64,000 nt of DNA, taken from positions 1 through 64,000 of the forward strand of contig NZ_AEKT01000035.1 in NCBI RefSeq assembly GCF_000193635.1, written 5' to 3'. This document shows positions 54,871 to 62,759 of the stretch, piece by piece. Below the pieces are notes generated by a model. That model was not told where the DNA came from. It saw only the letters and a list, made by a program, of their open reading frames with translations, and did not search any database. Both the position numbers and the translations under genes were made by a program. Numbering within the stretch: position 1 is the first letter of the stretch; each line of letters opens with the position of its first letter. Source of the stretch: Weissella cibaria KACC 11862 (GTDB lineage Bacteria; Bacillota; Bacilli; Lactobacillales; Lactobacillaceae).

Positions 54871-54892
54871 AATCTCCACCCCTAGTTGTAAA

Positions 54893-55225
54893 TAAAAAAA
54901 CCGTTTCTATACACATTCTCAATATGAGAAGTATAGAAACGGTTTAAGCCCGTGGTACCATTCTAAATTCGCTTGTTCAGTCACCTGAAAAGCCTCACAA
55001 CGTGCGGACAGGGAGCGAAATGATGCTATGTCGATACGCGTGTTTGTTAACGGTAACCACCCGTGTGTCGCTTATGAACTTGCCATTCACAACACCCAAT
55101 CACAGGCCATTTTCTGAGTACTACCGCACGCTACGTCTCACCACCCGTAACTCTCTGAACTTTGCTAGCAATCGTACTTCCCTGATCATCTTGTTTTTAC
55201 TAACTATTTATTCGTTTTTTCTATG
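54893..55225 (-). ncRNA. T-box riboswitch leader of metQ-msrA (predicted Met-specific)
   Basis: On the minus strand this leader carries the conserved T-box bulge TGGTACCACGG (around 54951-54960 on plus as CCGTGGTACCA), directly before a terminator whose stem is AAACCGTTTCTATAC with its complement and a T-run (54893-54945). Upstream is a Stem I-like region (GAGAGTTAC pairing with GTAGTACTC, then AGAAA followed by an ATG at 55108-55110). The AUG triplet at the expected specifier position, plus the metQ-msrA genes downstream, points to tRNA-Met. Uncharged tRNA would favour the antiterminator and so expression. Confidence 0.88.
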
Positions 55226-55231
55226 AGTATT

Positions 55232-55260
55232 ATATTAGACAATACTCATTTTATTGTCAA
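55232..55260 (-). promoter_or_regulatory. Promoter of the metQ-msrA T-box transcript
   Basis: A perfect TTGACA (55255-55260) and TAATAT (55232-55237) with 17-base spacing on the minus strand place the start just upstream of the T-box leader. The remaining few bases up to nox hold no other feature. Confidence 0.7.
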
Positions 55261-55273
55261 GCTTTTATTAGGA

Positions 55274-56623
55274 TTAATTTTTGTTTTGTGCATCACTAAC
55301 CGCTTGTAAGGCCGTTGCACCTACAAAATTAACCGGTTGCGTAAAGTTAGGTTGGAAGAAGAAATCAGCCATCGCCAAATCGTCAATGGTCATTTGATTT
55401 TGAATGGCCAATGAGACAACATTCGCCGCTTGCGTAATGTCATGCTTTGACATAAAGGCCGCCCCCAGCACTCGCCGTGTTTTGCGATCCCAAGTTAACG
55501 TTGATAACACTGGTGTCGTCGACAACATAAAATCAGGTCGATAATCTTCCTCATGAACCGTTTCAACGACATCTAAGCCCCGCGCTTCAGCAGACCCCTT
55601 GTTCAGCCCGGTTGCTGACATGGCATAACCATACAATTCCACTGCCGACGTTGCTTGCGTCCCTGAGTAAGCCAAGTGATGACCATCAATGTTACGTGCA
55701 ACGAGCATCCCCTGGCGAATCGCATTCGTGGCTAATGGAATATAGTCATAGGCTTGCGTTGGATTGTAGAAAACAGTCGTGGCATCACCAGCGGCATAAA
55801 CGTCAGGCAAACTTGTTTCCATATACGCGTTCGTTAAGATGGCCCCGTTTGGTAGCATATCAACTTGGCCCTTGAACAAGTCCGTATTTGGTAAGAAACC
55901 AATCCCAAGCACCGCAATATCCGCTTCATAAGTACCTTGATTAGTTGTCACTCGAATACCGCCATCTGCGGCATCTTCAAAGCCGGTTACCAGTTGTTGC
56001 AAAGCTAATGTGACATCGTTTTCCTGGAACGCCGCTTCCAGACGATCAGTAATTACTGGACTGAAGTTCTTAGGCAACACGCGATCAAAACCATCGATTA
56101 GCGTAACTTTCTTACCAGTTACTGAAAATTGCTCTGCAATTTCGGCCCCAATGTAACCTGCACCAATTACAACCACACGCTTCACATCATCCGCCACTTC
56201 CTTAATTCGGTTAGCGTCTTCCCAAGATTTCACCATATAAATTTTATCATTATCGATGCCTGGAATCTTTGGGACTAATGGCTTTGAACCAGTTGTAATA
56301 ACAATTTTATCAAACGTCTCATCTGCAAAATCACCGGTCAATAGATTCTTAGCCCGAATACGCTTGTTTACCAAGTCGGCTTCAACAACTTGGTGTTGCA
56401 TTTTCATTGTAATTCCTTGTTCAGTCATTGAAGCTGGTGTTTCATAAAACATACGTTGTTCATCCGAAACGTGATTACCTACCCACAAAGCAATCCCACA
56501 TGACAGGAACGACACCGTCGTGTGCTGTTCATAAACCGTAATGTCAGCCTCAGCATGCAATTGTTTAATTTGCGTCGCTGAAAAGGTTCCTGCGTGTGTG
56601 CTACCAATTACTGCAATTTTCAT
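55274..56623 (-). CDS. nox: FAD-dependent NADH oxidase (water-forming type)
   Basis: The 449-residue flavoprotein is a NADH oxidase of the pyridine nucleotide-disulfide reductase family, recycling NAD+ with O2 in LAB. The first dinucleotide fold (MKIAVIGSTHAGT) binds FAD, the redox Cys42 lies in SFLSCGIAL, the second fold (VVVIGAGYIGAEIAE) binds NADH, and YAAGDATTV is the conserved FAD motif. Cys42 and length fit water-forming NOX; CoA-disulfide reductases look similar. The ATG at 56623 has a GTGGGG box. A TTGACG/TACAAT promoter and a palindrome lie upstream. Confidence 0.9.
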   Translation of the reverse strand: MKIAVIGSTHAGTFSATQIKQLHAEADITVYEQHTTVSFLSCGIALWVGNHVSDEQRMFYETPASMTEQGITMKMQHQVVEADLVNKRIRAKNLLTGDFADETFDKIVITTGSKPLVPKIPGIDNDKIYMVKSWEDANRIKEVADDVKRVVVIGAGYIGAEIAEQFSVTGKKVTLIDGFDRVLPKNFSPVITDRLEAAFQENDVTLALQQLVTGFEDAADGGIRVTTNQGTYEADIAVLGIGFLPNTDLFKGQVDMLPNGAILTNAYMETSLPDVYAAGDATTVFYNPTQAYDYIPLATNAIRQGMLVARNIDGHHLAYSGTQATSAVELYGYAMSATGLNKGSAEARGLDVVETVHEEDYRPDFMLSTTPVLSTLTWDRKTRRVLGAAFMSKHDITQAANVVSLAIQNQMTIDDLAMADFFFQPNFTQPVNFVGATALQAVSDAQNKN

Positions 56624-56731
56624 GTTATATACCCCACAACATTTTTCAATTATTATCATTGTGCAATTATCAACAACTATTTATCGACATTATTCACAAC
56701 TAAACCCACTGATGAAACAACCGTTTGTTCC

Positions 56732-56747
56732 ATTTACAAGTGTAAAT
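56732..56747. promoter_or_regulatory. Cop-box-like palindrome upstream of nox
   Basis: ATTTACA-AG-TGTAAAT is an inverted repeat with 7-bp arms; its core TACAAGTGTA fits the TACAnnTGTA operator of CopY/CopR copper regulators exactly. It lies about 25-40 bases downstream of the predicted nox transcription start. Confidence 0.5.
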
Positions 56748-56778
56748 AAGTCCGATAAATTAGATAACTCACAAACTA

Positions 56779-56806
56779 ATTGTAACTTACTGAGCAAATA
56801 CGTCAA
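56779..56806 (-). promoter_or_regulatory. Predicted nox promoter
   Basis: TTGACG (56801-56806) and TACAAT (56779-56784) with 16-base spacing on the minus strand; the leader to nox is long (about 150 bases) and carries a TTGTGAA half-site resembling a Rex site. Confidence 0.6.
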
Positions 56807-56827
56807 GCTATTTTTTAAATGAGTAGA

Positions 56828-56868
56828 CGAAAAAACCCGAGACAAGCGAATTCCTTGTCTCGGGTTTT
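56828..56868. terminator. Terminator of the opuA operon
   Basis: A 14-bp stem AAACCCGAGACAAG with its complement and a T-run lies between the 55-residue gene and the nox promoter; it is symmetrical. Confidence 0.92.
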
Positions 56869-56877
56869 ATAACCTCA

Positions 56878-57045
56878 TTAATTGTCACGCCATTGTTTAA
56901 CAAGCATGACGGTTCCCGTCATTGCTCCTAAAAGCAACATTGCTTGTGCAAACAAAGACTTGTCTGCTAATAACGTCATACTGATAATAATCACTACTGC
57001 CAGTACCACGAAATAGATACAGGCATCCTCAATTTGTTCGGTCAT
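56878..57045 (-). CDS. 55-residue two-helix membrane protein of the opuA operon
   Basis: This small protein has two hydrophobic segments (FVVLAVVIIISMTLLA near 12-27, and SLFAQAMLLLGAMTGTVMLV near 30-49) between an acidic N-terminus and a KQWRDN tail. The ATG at 57045 has a strong TAGGAGG box, which overlaps the stop codon of opuABC, so it is translationally coupled to the transporter gene and is the last gene before the terminator. I know no named family. An accessory or stabilising subunit of the OpuA importer is a plausible inference. Confidence 0.72.
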   Translation of the reverse strand: MTEQIEDACIYFVVLAVVIIISMTLLADKSLFAQAMLLLGAMTGTVMLVKQWRDN

Positions 57046-57056
57046 ACATCCTCCTA

Positions 57057-58775
57057 TTACTTGAACCAAGCATCAACCTGCTTAGGGTGTGCCTTAATCC
57101 AATCCTTGGCAGCTTCCTTCGCTGATTTACCATTTGAAGTTGCGAGCATTACTTCACCCATATCTTCTTTGGTCCAATGGAAGTTCTTCAAAACTTTGTA
57201 CACGTCTGGCTTATCAGCTTTTAATCCCTTACGCGTAAACGTATTGATCGATTCTGCCTTACCAAATGATTGCTTTGGGTCCTTTAGATACTTCAAATCA
57301 TACTTTTGGAACATCCAGTGGGGCTGCCACCCCGTAATCACGATGTCCTTATGTTCTTTAATCGCCTTACCTAACGCAACTGCCATGGCACCTGATGATG
57401 ATGGCGTGACCGTCCATCCCTGTTCCTTAAGACCATAGTCTGCCAGAGCCTTGTCCGCAGACTTCATCACACCAGCCCCCGGCTCAATCCCGGTTACAGT
57501 CTTACCTGCTTGTGTGGTCAAGTCTGAAATCGACTGAACATTCATGTAGCTTGGCACGACAAAACCAGTTGTGGCGCCAGTCAAATTTGGTCCTAATAAA
57601 TCAATTTGATCTTTGTACTTCTTATATTGTGCAGCGTGTGTATTAGGTAACCAGGCAGACACGGATGCATCCGCTTGTCCATTAGCCACAGATTGCCACA
57701 TAATCGAATTATCAAGTGGCGTTAACTTAACGTTATAGCCATGTTCACGCATTGCCTCGGCTAAAACATTGCTTGAGGCAACTTCCGAATCCCATTGTAC
57801 ATAAACCAAATTAACAGATTCTTTGGCTGACTTAGTTGAAGTAACTGCATTGATAACGCCGGTTCCAACCATAGCCACAGCAACTGCTAATGCTGTCCAC
57901 ATCTTCCAACGACCCTTTGACGCTTGTTGTTTAGCCGCTGGGTCAACATTCAACTTCTGTGTAAAGCGATCAATAATAATGGCCAGAATAACTAAGGCTA
58001 GCCCATTAACGAATCCCTTACCAATATCAGCGTTTTGAACCGCTGACAATACACCACGACCAAGTCCTGGTGCACCAATCATTGAGGCAATCACAACCAT
58101 TGACAATGCCAACATAATCGTTTGATTAATACCAGCTAAAATCGTACCAGTCGCCAAAGGTAACTCTAACTTAAATAATTTTTGCTTAGGTGTTGAACCG
58201 TAAGAATCGGCCGCTTCAACCAAGTCTTTCGGTACCTGTCGGATACCCAAATTTGACATTCGCACTGTTGGTGGTAATGCGAAAATAACTGACGCAAATA
58301 CACCAGGCACTACCCCAATTCCAAAGAAGGCAACTGCCGGAATTAGGTACACAAATCCAGGCATGGTTTGCATAAAGTCCAAGACCGGTTGCACAATCTT
58401 AGCAACTGTTTCCTTTTTAGCCATCCAGATTCCCAATGGCACACCGATAACAATTGATACTAAACTTGATACCACAACCAAAGTCAATGTGTTCATCAAA
58501 TCAGACCACAAATTTTGATTGGCAATAAACAATAACCCTAGGAATGTAAAGGCCGCAAAGCCCCACTTTTTCCCAGAAGATAAAATGGCAAATATGGTAA
58601 CGCCAATAATAACTGCCCAAGATGGCATAGCAATCAAGCCATTTGTCATCCCGTTCATCAAATGATTACCACCGGTTTGAATGGCGTCAAAGAAGCCACT
58701 CAGGTTTGACGTTAACCAATTAACGGCCGACTCGACCCAACCCGCGACGGGAATTTTTCCAATTAATAATGTCAT
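57057..58775 (-). CDS. opuABC: Glycine betaine ABC transporter, fused permease and substrate-binding protein
   Basis: This 572-residue fusion has an N-terminal permease domain of six to seven helices (about 1-270, including the EAA-like loop with LVEAADSYGSTPKQKLFKLELPLA) and, after another helix (about 295-312), a C-terminal substrate-binding domain outside the cell. The binding domain has the tryptophans expected for quaternary-amine recognition (VQWDSEVASSN, SVSAWLPNTHAAQY, TGWQPHWMF). This is the OpuABC/BusAB arrangement for glycine betaine uptake in osmotic stress. It lies 3 bases after the ATPase gene. Confidence 0.93.
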   Translation of the reverse strand: MTLLIGKIPVAGWVESAVNWLTSNLSGFFDAIQTGGNHLMNGMTNGLIAMPSWAVIIGVTIFAILSSGKKWGFAAFTFLGLLFIANQNLWSDLMNTLTLVVVSSLVSIVIGVPLGIWMAKKETVAKIVQPVLDFMQTMPGFVYLIPAVAFFGIGVVPGVFASVIFALPPTVRMSNLGIRQVPKDLVEAADSYGSTPKQKLFKLELPLATGTILAGINQTIMLALSMVVIASMIGAPGLGRGVLSAVQNADIGKGFVNGLALVILAIIIDRFTQKLNVDPAAKQQASKGRWKMWTALAVAVAMVGTGVINAVTSTKSAKESVNLVYVQWDSEVASSNVLAEAMREHGYNVKLTPLDNSIMWQSVANGQADASVSAWLPNTHAAQYKKYKDQIDLLGPNLTGATTGFVVPSYMNVQSISDLTTQAGKTVTGIEPGAGVMKSADKALADYGLKEQGWTVTPSSSGAMAVALGKAIKEHKDIVITGWQPHWMFQKYDLKYLKDPKQSFGKAESINTFTRKGLKADKPDVYKVLKNFHWTKEDMGEVMLATSNGKSAKEAAKDWIKAHPKQVDAWFK

Positions 58776-58778
58776 AAA

Positions 58779-59966
58779 TTAGTTGTCCTCCGTTTCCGAT
58801 GTCTCTGCCAGCGCTTCAAGCACTCGACCACGGATGATAACGCCTCGTAGACGTCCTTCATCAACCACCGCTAATGGGGTTGGTGAATCATAAATAAGTG
58901 GCATAATATCTGCCACAACCATGTCCTTCGCAACCGTTGGCATTTCAGTCGCCACTTCAGATAATGGCAAACCTTCCGCACGAGCACGCAAGGCATCTTC
59001 ACTGGTAACAAAGCCACGGAAATGACGGCCACGATCAATGGCAACTAAGCCACTGACTTCTTCAACACGCATCTTCTTAAGCGCCACGTTTGGACCATCA
59101 ACTTCGATGTTCGTATAAATTGGTGGAATCATAATGTTTTCAGCCGTCAAAACCTTTGAACGGTCAACATCTTCAATAAACTCACGCACGTAATCGTTCG
59201 CTGGGTTCGTCAGAATTTCTTCTCCCGTACCAACTTGTTGGACTTGTCCGTCCTTCATAATCGCAATGCGATCACCAATACGAAGCGCTTCATTCAAATC
59301 GTGGGAAATAAAAATAATTGTCTTTTGAAACTTTGCTTGTAAATCAAGCAATTCATCTTGCATATCACGACGAATCAACGGATCCAAAGCCGAAAACGCT
59401 TCGTCCATCAGCAAAATTTCAGGGTCGTTTGCCAAAGCGCGGGCCAATCCAACACGTTGTTGCATCCCACCTGATAGTTGCTTAGGATATTGATCCTTGA
59501 AGGCCAACAAATTTGCGTTGTCCAGCGCTTTCTCAGCGCGTTCACGACGTTCGGCCTTTGGCACGCCCTGCACTTCTAGACCATACTCAGTATTTTCTAG
59601 AATCGTTCGATGCGGGAATAACCCGAAACTTTGGAAGACCATGCTCATCTTCTTGCGACGAACATCCAATAATTGTTCCTTGTTTAGTTTAGAGACATCT
59701 TGTCCATCAAGGAAAATTGAACCTGAAGTTGGTTCAATCAAACGGTTTAATAAGCGGATTAACGTTGACTTACCAGACCCTGAAAGTCCCATAATCACGA
59801 AAATTTCACCTTCCTCAATTGACAAGTTAGCATCATAAACACCAACTGTCGCACCAGTACGCTTTAATATTTCTGTTTTTGGTACTTGTTTTTCTACCAA
59901 CTGCAATGCTGGTTTGATTCGCTTACCAAAAATCTTGGTTAAGTGCTCTATTTCTACCTTAGCCAT
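58779..59966 (-). CDS. opuAA: Glycine betaine ABC transporter ATPase with CBS domains
   Basis: The 395-residue ATPase has Walker [15 protein letters not shown], the signature [14 protein letters not shown], Walker [15 protein letters not shown], the His switch ISHDLNEAL, and two C-terminal CBS domains (about 270-395), which in OpuA sense ionic strength and c-di-AMP. The start at 59966 is set by AGGAGGAGAG; the region upstream is the promoter and operator, so longer readings are false. It is first in the opuAA-opuABC-small-protein operon, divergent from busR. Confidence 0.93.
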   Translation of the reverse strand: MAKVEIEHLTKIFGKRIKPALQLVEKQVPKTEILKRTGATVGVYDANLSIEEGEIFVIMGLSGSGKSTLIRLLNRLIEPTSGSIFLDGQDVSKLNKEQLLDVRRKKMSMVFQSFGLFPHRTILENTEYGLEVQGVPKAERRERAEKALDNANLLAFKDQYPKQLSGGMQQRVGLARALANDPEILLMDEAFSALDPLIRRDMQDELLDLQAKFQKTIIFISHDLNEALRIGDRIAIMKDGQVQQVGTGEEILTNPANDYVREFIEDVDRSKVLTAENIMIPPIYTNIEVDGPNVALKKMRVEEVSGLVAIDRGRHFRGFVTSEDALRARAEGLPLSEVATEMPTVAKDMVVADIMPLIYDSPTPLAVVDEGRLRGVIIRGRVLEALAETSETEDN

Positions 59967-60003
59967 AACTCTCCTCCTACTTGATCGAATACTCTCACTT
60001 TCG

Positions 60004-60044
60004 CTAAGTGACAACTCTATTGTAAACATAAAGTTGTCACTTAG
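60004..60044. promoter_or_regulatory. BusR-type bipartite operator over the opuA promoter
   Basis: A perfect 13-bp inverted repeat, CTAAGTGACAACT (60004-60016) and AGTTGTCACTTAG (60032-60044), is separated by 15 bases. The AGTGACA/TGTCACT arms are 21 bases apart. That matches the AGTGACA bipartite sites described for BusR. One half lies in the opuA promoter spacer and the other covers the -10/+1 region, so binding would block transcription. Confidence 0.8.
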
Positions 60045-60049
60045 GTCAA
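60019..60049 (-). promoter_or_regulatory. Predicted opuA promoter
   Basis: TTGACC (60044-60049) and TACAAT (60019-60024) lie on the minus strand with a long 19-base spacer, interleaved with the BusR-type operator. The long spacer may lower basal activity. Confidence 0.6.
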
Positions 60050-60060
60050 ATTTAAACGCC

Positions 60061-60088
60061 TGTACCGCCGTGTTGCATATACGGTACA
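60061..60088. repeat. TGTACCG/CGGTACA inverted repeat in the opuA-busR gap
   Basis: TGTACCG (60061-60067) and CGGTACA (60082-60088) form a 7-bp inverted repeat with a 14-base spacer, just upstream of the opuA promoter. No regulator for it is known to me. The rest of the 301-base gap (59967-60267) holds the operator, both promoters and a further inverted repeat (GGCGAAG at 60185-60191, CTTCGCC at 60221-60227) in the busR leader. Confidence 0.5.
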
Positions 60089-60149
60089 AATGCTATCATT
60101 AAGCTAACGCTTTGATGGTATACCAATTTTATTTATCGCACGGGAAAAG

Positions 60150-60179
60150 TTGTCCAATAGAAAACAAGTGTGCTATTCT
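60150..60179 (+). promoter_or_regulatory. Predicted busR promoter
   Basis: TTGTCC (60150-60155) and TATTCT (60174-60179) are 18 bases apart, with a TG upstream of the -10 (TGCTATTCT). It lies about 90 bases before busR. Confidence 0.5.
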
Positions 60180-60267
60180 GAAAGGGCGAAGGCAACATAT
60201 AAATGGTAAAGGTTCTAGATCTTCGCCAATTGTTGCAGTGATAAACAGTTAAATTCGAGGTAAATCC

Positions 60268-60888
60268 ATGGCAGCAATTAAACAACCGCGATATCGCGTT
60301 ATTGCATTACGAATTGCAGAAAAAATCAGCACCAATCAATTGAAGGTGGGTGATAAAATTCATGCTCGCTCAACTCTGGCCACAACTTTTGGTGTGTCAG
60401 CTGAAACGGCTCGACGTGCGATTAGCGTATTAGTGGATTTGGGCATTGTTGAAACACGTCATGGTAGCGGCGTGGTTGTGACATCCCGTCAAAAAGCCCA
60501 AGACTACGTCAATACTGAACAAGAAGTGAACGGCTTACAATCGCTACAACAAGACCTCAAAAATCAAATTAAAGCCCAACAAGCAGCGCTAGCTACTTTA
60601 GGCACTTCCCTACAATCATTTATCGATCAGTCACAACATTATCAACAGCACAATCCCTTAACACCTTTTGAATTGGCTTTAACCGTACCATCGGCCATGT
60701 TTGAAAAAGAGCTACGTGAACTAAATTTTTGGCACAAAACGGGCACAACCTTAGTGGGAATTATGCATGAAGATAAATTAACAATCTCACCCGGTCCTTA
60801 TGCGAAAGTATTCCAGGGAGATACACTCTACTTCGTCGGTGATCAAAACAGTGTTCAGAGTGTTTCAAACTTCTTTTATCAAAACTAA
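60268..60888 (+). CDS. busR: BusR-type c-di-AMP-responsive repressor of osmolyte uptake
   Basis: The 206-residue protein has the BusR layout: a GntR-like winged helix (about 1-70, recognition helix in GVSAETARRAISVLVDLGIV), a coiled coil (about 85-115) and a C-terminal RCK_C/TrkA_C domain (about 125-206, FWHKTGTTLVGIMHEDKL to QGDTLYFVGD), the c-di-AMP-binding module. In Lactococcus and Streptococcus it represses busAB/opuA at low osmolarity when c-di-AMP is high. Here it is divergent from opuA, with a matching operator between them. Regulation by c-di-AMP is inferred from the family. Confidence 0.9.
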   Translation: MAAIKQPRYRVIALRIAEKISTNQLKVGDKIHARSTLATTFGVSAETARRAISVLVDLGIVETRHGSGVVVTSRQKAQDYVNTEQEVNGLQSLQQDLKNQIKAQQAALATLGTSLQSFIDQSQHYQQHNPLTPFELALTVPSAMFEKELRELNFWHKTGTTLVGIMHEDKLTISPGPYAKVFQGDTLYFVGDQNSVQSVSNFFYQN

Positions 60889-60937
60889 AATAGCTGGCTC
60901 GAATTTAGGAATCCTTGAACGAGCCAGCTATTTCTTA
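60887..60937 (+). terminator. Terminator after busR
   Basis: A 14-bp stem AAATAGCTGGCTCG with its complement CGAGCCAGCTATTT starts at the busR stop; the T-tract (TTTCTTATCT) is weak and runs straight into the AGGAG of the next gene. Confidence 0.8.
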
Positions 60938-60954
60938 TCTAGGAGAACAATGTG

Positions 60955-61515
60955 ATGCGAATATTAGTCAGGTTAGCCGTTATTGGACTATTACTATTTG
61001 GCACTTTTCTGTTCAGTTACGAGGCAGAAAAACCAGTGACAACCAAAAAAACAACAACCACCGTACCCAAATCAACACAGTCCCACCGCACCCCGCTTAC
61101 AACCAAGCAACTACACGATAACCAGTTGCTTTACTTTGCCGCAATCATCAACTATGCAACGTCAAACATTACCGATGGCCGTTGGCAAGAAGTCAAGCAC
61201 CCGTCAAACGGTTGGCAAATTGAACCGCACCTCGTTTCTGGCACAACACGCTACTTTGTTTGGCCAGATAAGCAAGCAACTGCCGATCAAAAAATGGTCA
61301 TGCCGAATTGGTTTAGTGTGTCTGACAACGTTGTGACACTACACTCATTCATCATTCATTCCGGGGGCCAAGATGTCGTGCATGAAATCTCCGTCCAAGA
61401 GATTATCCACTGGCACAACCAAAGCCAGGTACGTCTCCAACATCTCGAGAAAATCCAAGCAAACAGTCGCTTATTAACTGAAATGACAAAAAAGACCTCA
61501 TCGACAAACCGATGA
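60955..61515 (+). CDS. Hypothetical secreted or membrane-anchored protein, 186 aa
   Basis: No family is recognised. A hydrophobic N-terminus (about 5-21, LVRLAVIGLLLFGTFLFSY) acts as signal or anchor, followed by a Thr/Lys-rich linker (about 28-50) and a soluble domain (QLLYFAAIINYATSNI, TDGRWQEV, GTTRYFVWPDKQA, GGQDVVHEISVQEIIHWHN) that would lie outside the cell. The ATG at 60955 has AGGAG 9 bases upstream. It comes directly after the leaky busR terminator with no promoter of its own visible, so it may be expressed by read-through. The last codons encode the stem of its own terminator. Confidence 0.72.
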   Translation: MRILVRLAVIGLLLFGTFLFSYEAEKPVTTKKTTTTVPKSTQSHRTPLTTKQLHDNQLLYFAAIINYATSNITDGRWQEVKHPSNGWQIEPHLVSGTTRYFVWPDKQATADQKMVMPNWFSVSDNVVTLHSFIIHSGGQDVVHEISVQEIIHWHNQSQVRLQHLEKIQANSRLLTEMTKKTSSTNR

Positions 61516-61525
61516 GGTCTTTTTA
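61487..61525. terminator. Bidirectional terminator, overlapping the end of the 186-aa gene
   Basis: A perfect stem AAAAAGACCTCATCG/CGATGAGGTCTTTTT with a 6-nt loop. Its left arm and part of the right arm are coding sequence of the plus-strand gene; it also terminates ppaC on minus. Confidence 0.92.
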
Positions 61526-61567
61526 GGCAAACTATCAACGCAACAATTTGCCATACTATCATTCATA

Positions 61568-62494
61568 TTAAGCGTTAAAAGCGTCAGTCAATGGTGGTAC
61601 CACTTGCTTCTTACGTGATACAACACCAGGCAATGATGCACGACCGTCTGCCAACTTAACGTCAAAGGCAGCTTCAACCTTATCCAGGTTATCACCCAAA
61701 ACCAAAATATCTGAATCTGAGTCCAAAATGTTCGTCACAACGAAAACAAAAGTGTTATAACCATCTTCAGCCAACTCAGCTTCCATCGCCGCAACCACTT
61801 CATCACGACGTGAGAAGACATCCTCAACATCAACTGTGTTTACTTGACCGATGCGAACCGTTGAACCATTCAACTCAAATGACTTTGCATCGCCATCAAT
61901 CAATTCCTTGGCTGAACGTGATGACAAGTCAGTACCTGCCTTCAACATCTCCAAACCGTAAGCCTCATAATCTGCCAAACCAGCAATCTTAGCCAAGGCT
62001 TCCAAAGCAGGCTTGTCCATTGGCGTTGTCGTTGGGCTCTTCAACAACAACGTGTCAGAAATGATAGCTGATGCCATCAAACCAGCAATTTCAGCAGGAA
62101 TCTCAACGTTGGCTGTTTGGAACTCATAGTACAAAACAGTTGCAACAGAACCCCATGGCTTGTTGATGAAGTACAAAGGAGCAGCTGATGAGAAGTTAAT
62201 CTTGTGGTGATCGTACACACCGTAAACAGTTACGTCTGCAATGTTCGCAACTGATTGCGCAGCTTCATTGTGGTCAACCAAGAAAACTTCTTCTGTGTCA
62301 GCACTTTCAATTACACGAGGTGCGTCAACCTTAAAGTAATTCAATGCAAATTGCGTTTCTGCATTTGGTGTTCCCAAAGCCACAGCCTCAGTATCTTGGT
62401 TGTATGCCTTGTTCAAAAAGTATGATGCAGCGAATGCTGAAGCAATCGTGTCTGTATCAGGGTTTTGGTGTCCGAAAACCAACATCTTAGCCAT
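61568..62494 (-). CDS. ppaC: Manganese-dependent inorganic pyrophosphatase
   Basis: PpaC hydrolyses pyrophosphate and drives biosynthetic reactions. The family II (DHH) enzyme has the metal site His9/Asp13/Asp15 in VFGHQNPDTDT, the DHN block (FLVDHNEAAQS), the DHH motif YGVYDHHKINF and the C-terminal DHHA2 SRKKQVVPPL block. The ATG at 62494 gives 308 residues, normal for the family; GGAG lies upstream. Monocistronic with a strong shared terminator. Confidence 0.95.
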   Translation of the reverse strand: MAKMLVFGHQNPDTDTIASAFAASYFLNKAYNQDTEAVALGTPNAETQFALNYFKVDAPRVIESADTEEVFLVDHNEAAQSVANIADVTVYGVYDHHKINFSSAAPLYFINKPWGSVATVLYYEFQTANVEIPAEIAGLMASAIISDTLLLKSPTTTPMDKPALEALAKIAGLADYEAYGLEMLKAGTDLSSRSAKELIDGDAKSFELNGSTVRIGQVNTVDVEDVFSRRDEVVAAMEAELAEDGYNTFVFVVTNILDSDSDILVLGDNLDKVEAAFDVKLADGRASLPGVVSRKKQVVPPLTDAFNA

Positions 62495-62679
62495 CAGATA
62501 AATCTCCAATTTCTTTGTTTTTTCAATGATTTAATCATACACCATTTCCGACAGTTAGGCACGCAAATTAGTCAAAATTCCAACCGGCTAGTATCGACTT
62601 AATCATGAATAATTAGTGCCATACCAAGAATCTGCACGGATTTAGTTAAAAATTATTAAAGGCCGGCCGACTAAAATCA

Positions 62680-62688
62680 TGCTAAAAT
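62680..62688 (+). promoter_or_regulatory. Possible extended -10 promoter of plsY
   Basis: TGCTAAAAT fits an extended -10 without a clear -35, about 70 bases before the plsY start. A GGCCGGCC palindrome lies just upstream (62661-62668). Confidence 0.4.
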
Positions 62689-62759
62689 TGAAACTGTTCT
62701 GTTTTTCAGAACATGCACTTATTCACTTTTTAAAATTGCATATCAAAGGAGTGTTAATC

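Noticed and set aside
62661-62668. GGCCGGCC palindrome upstream of plsY
   Set aside because: Too short to be an operator on its own, and not paired with any other repeat; may be chance.
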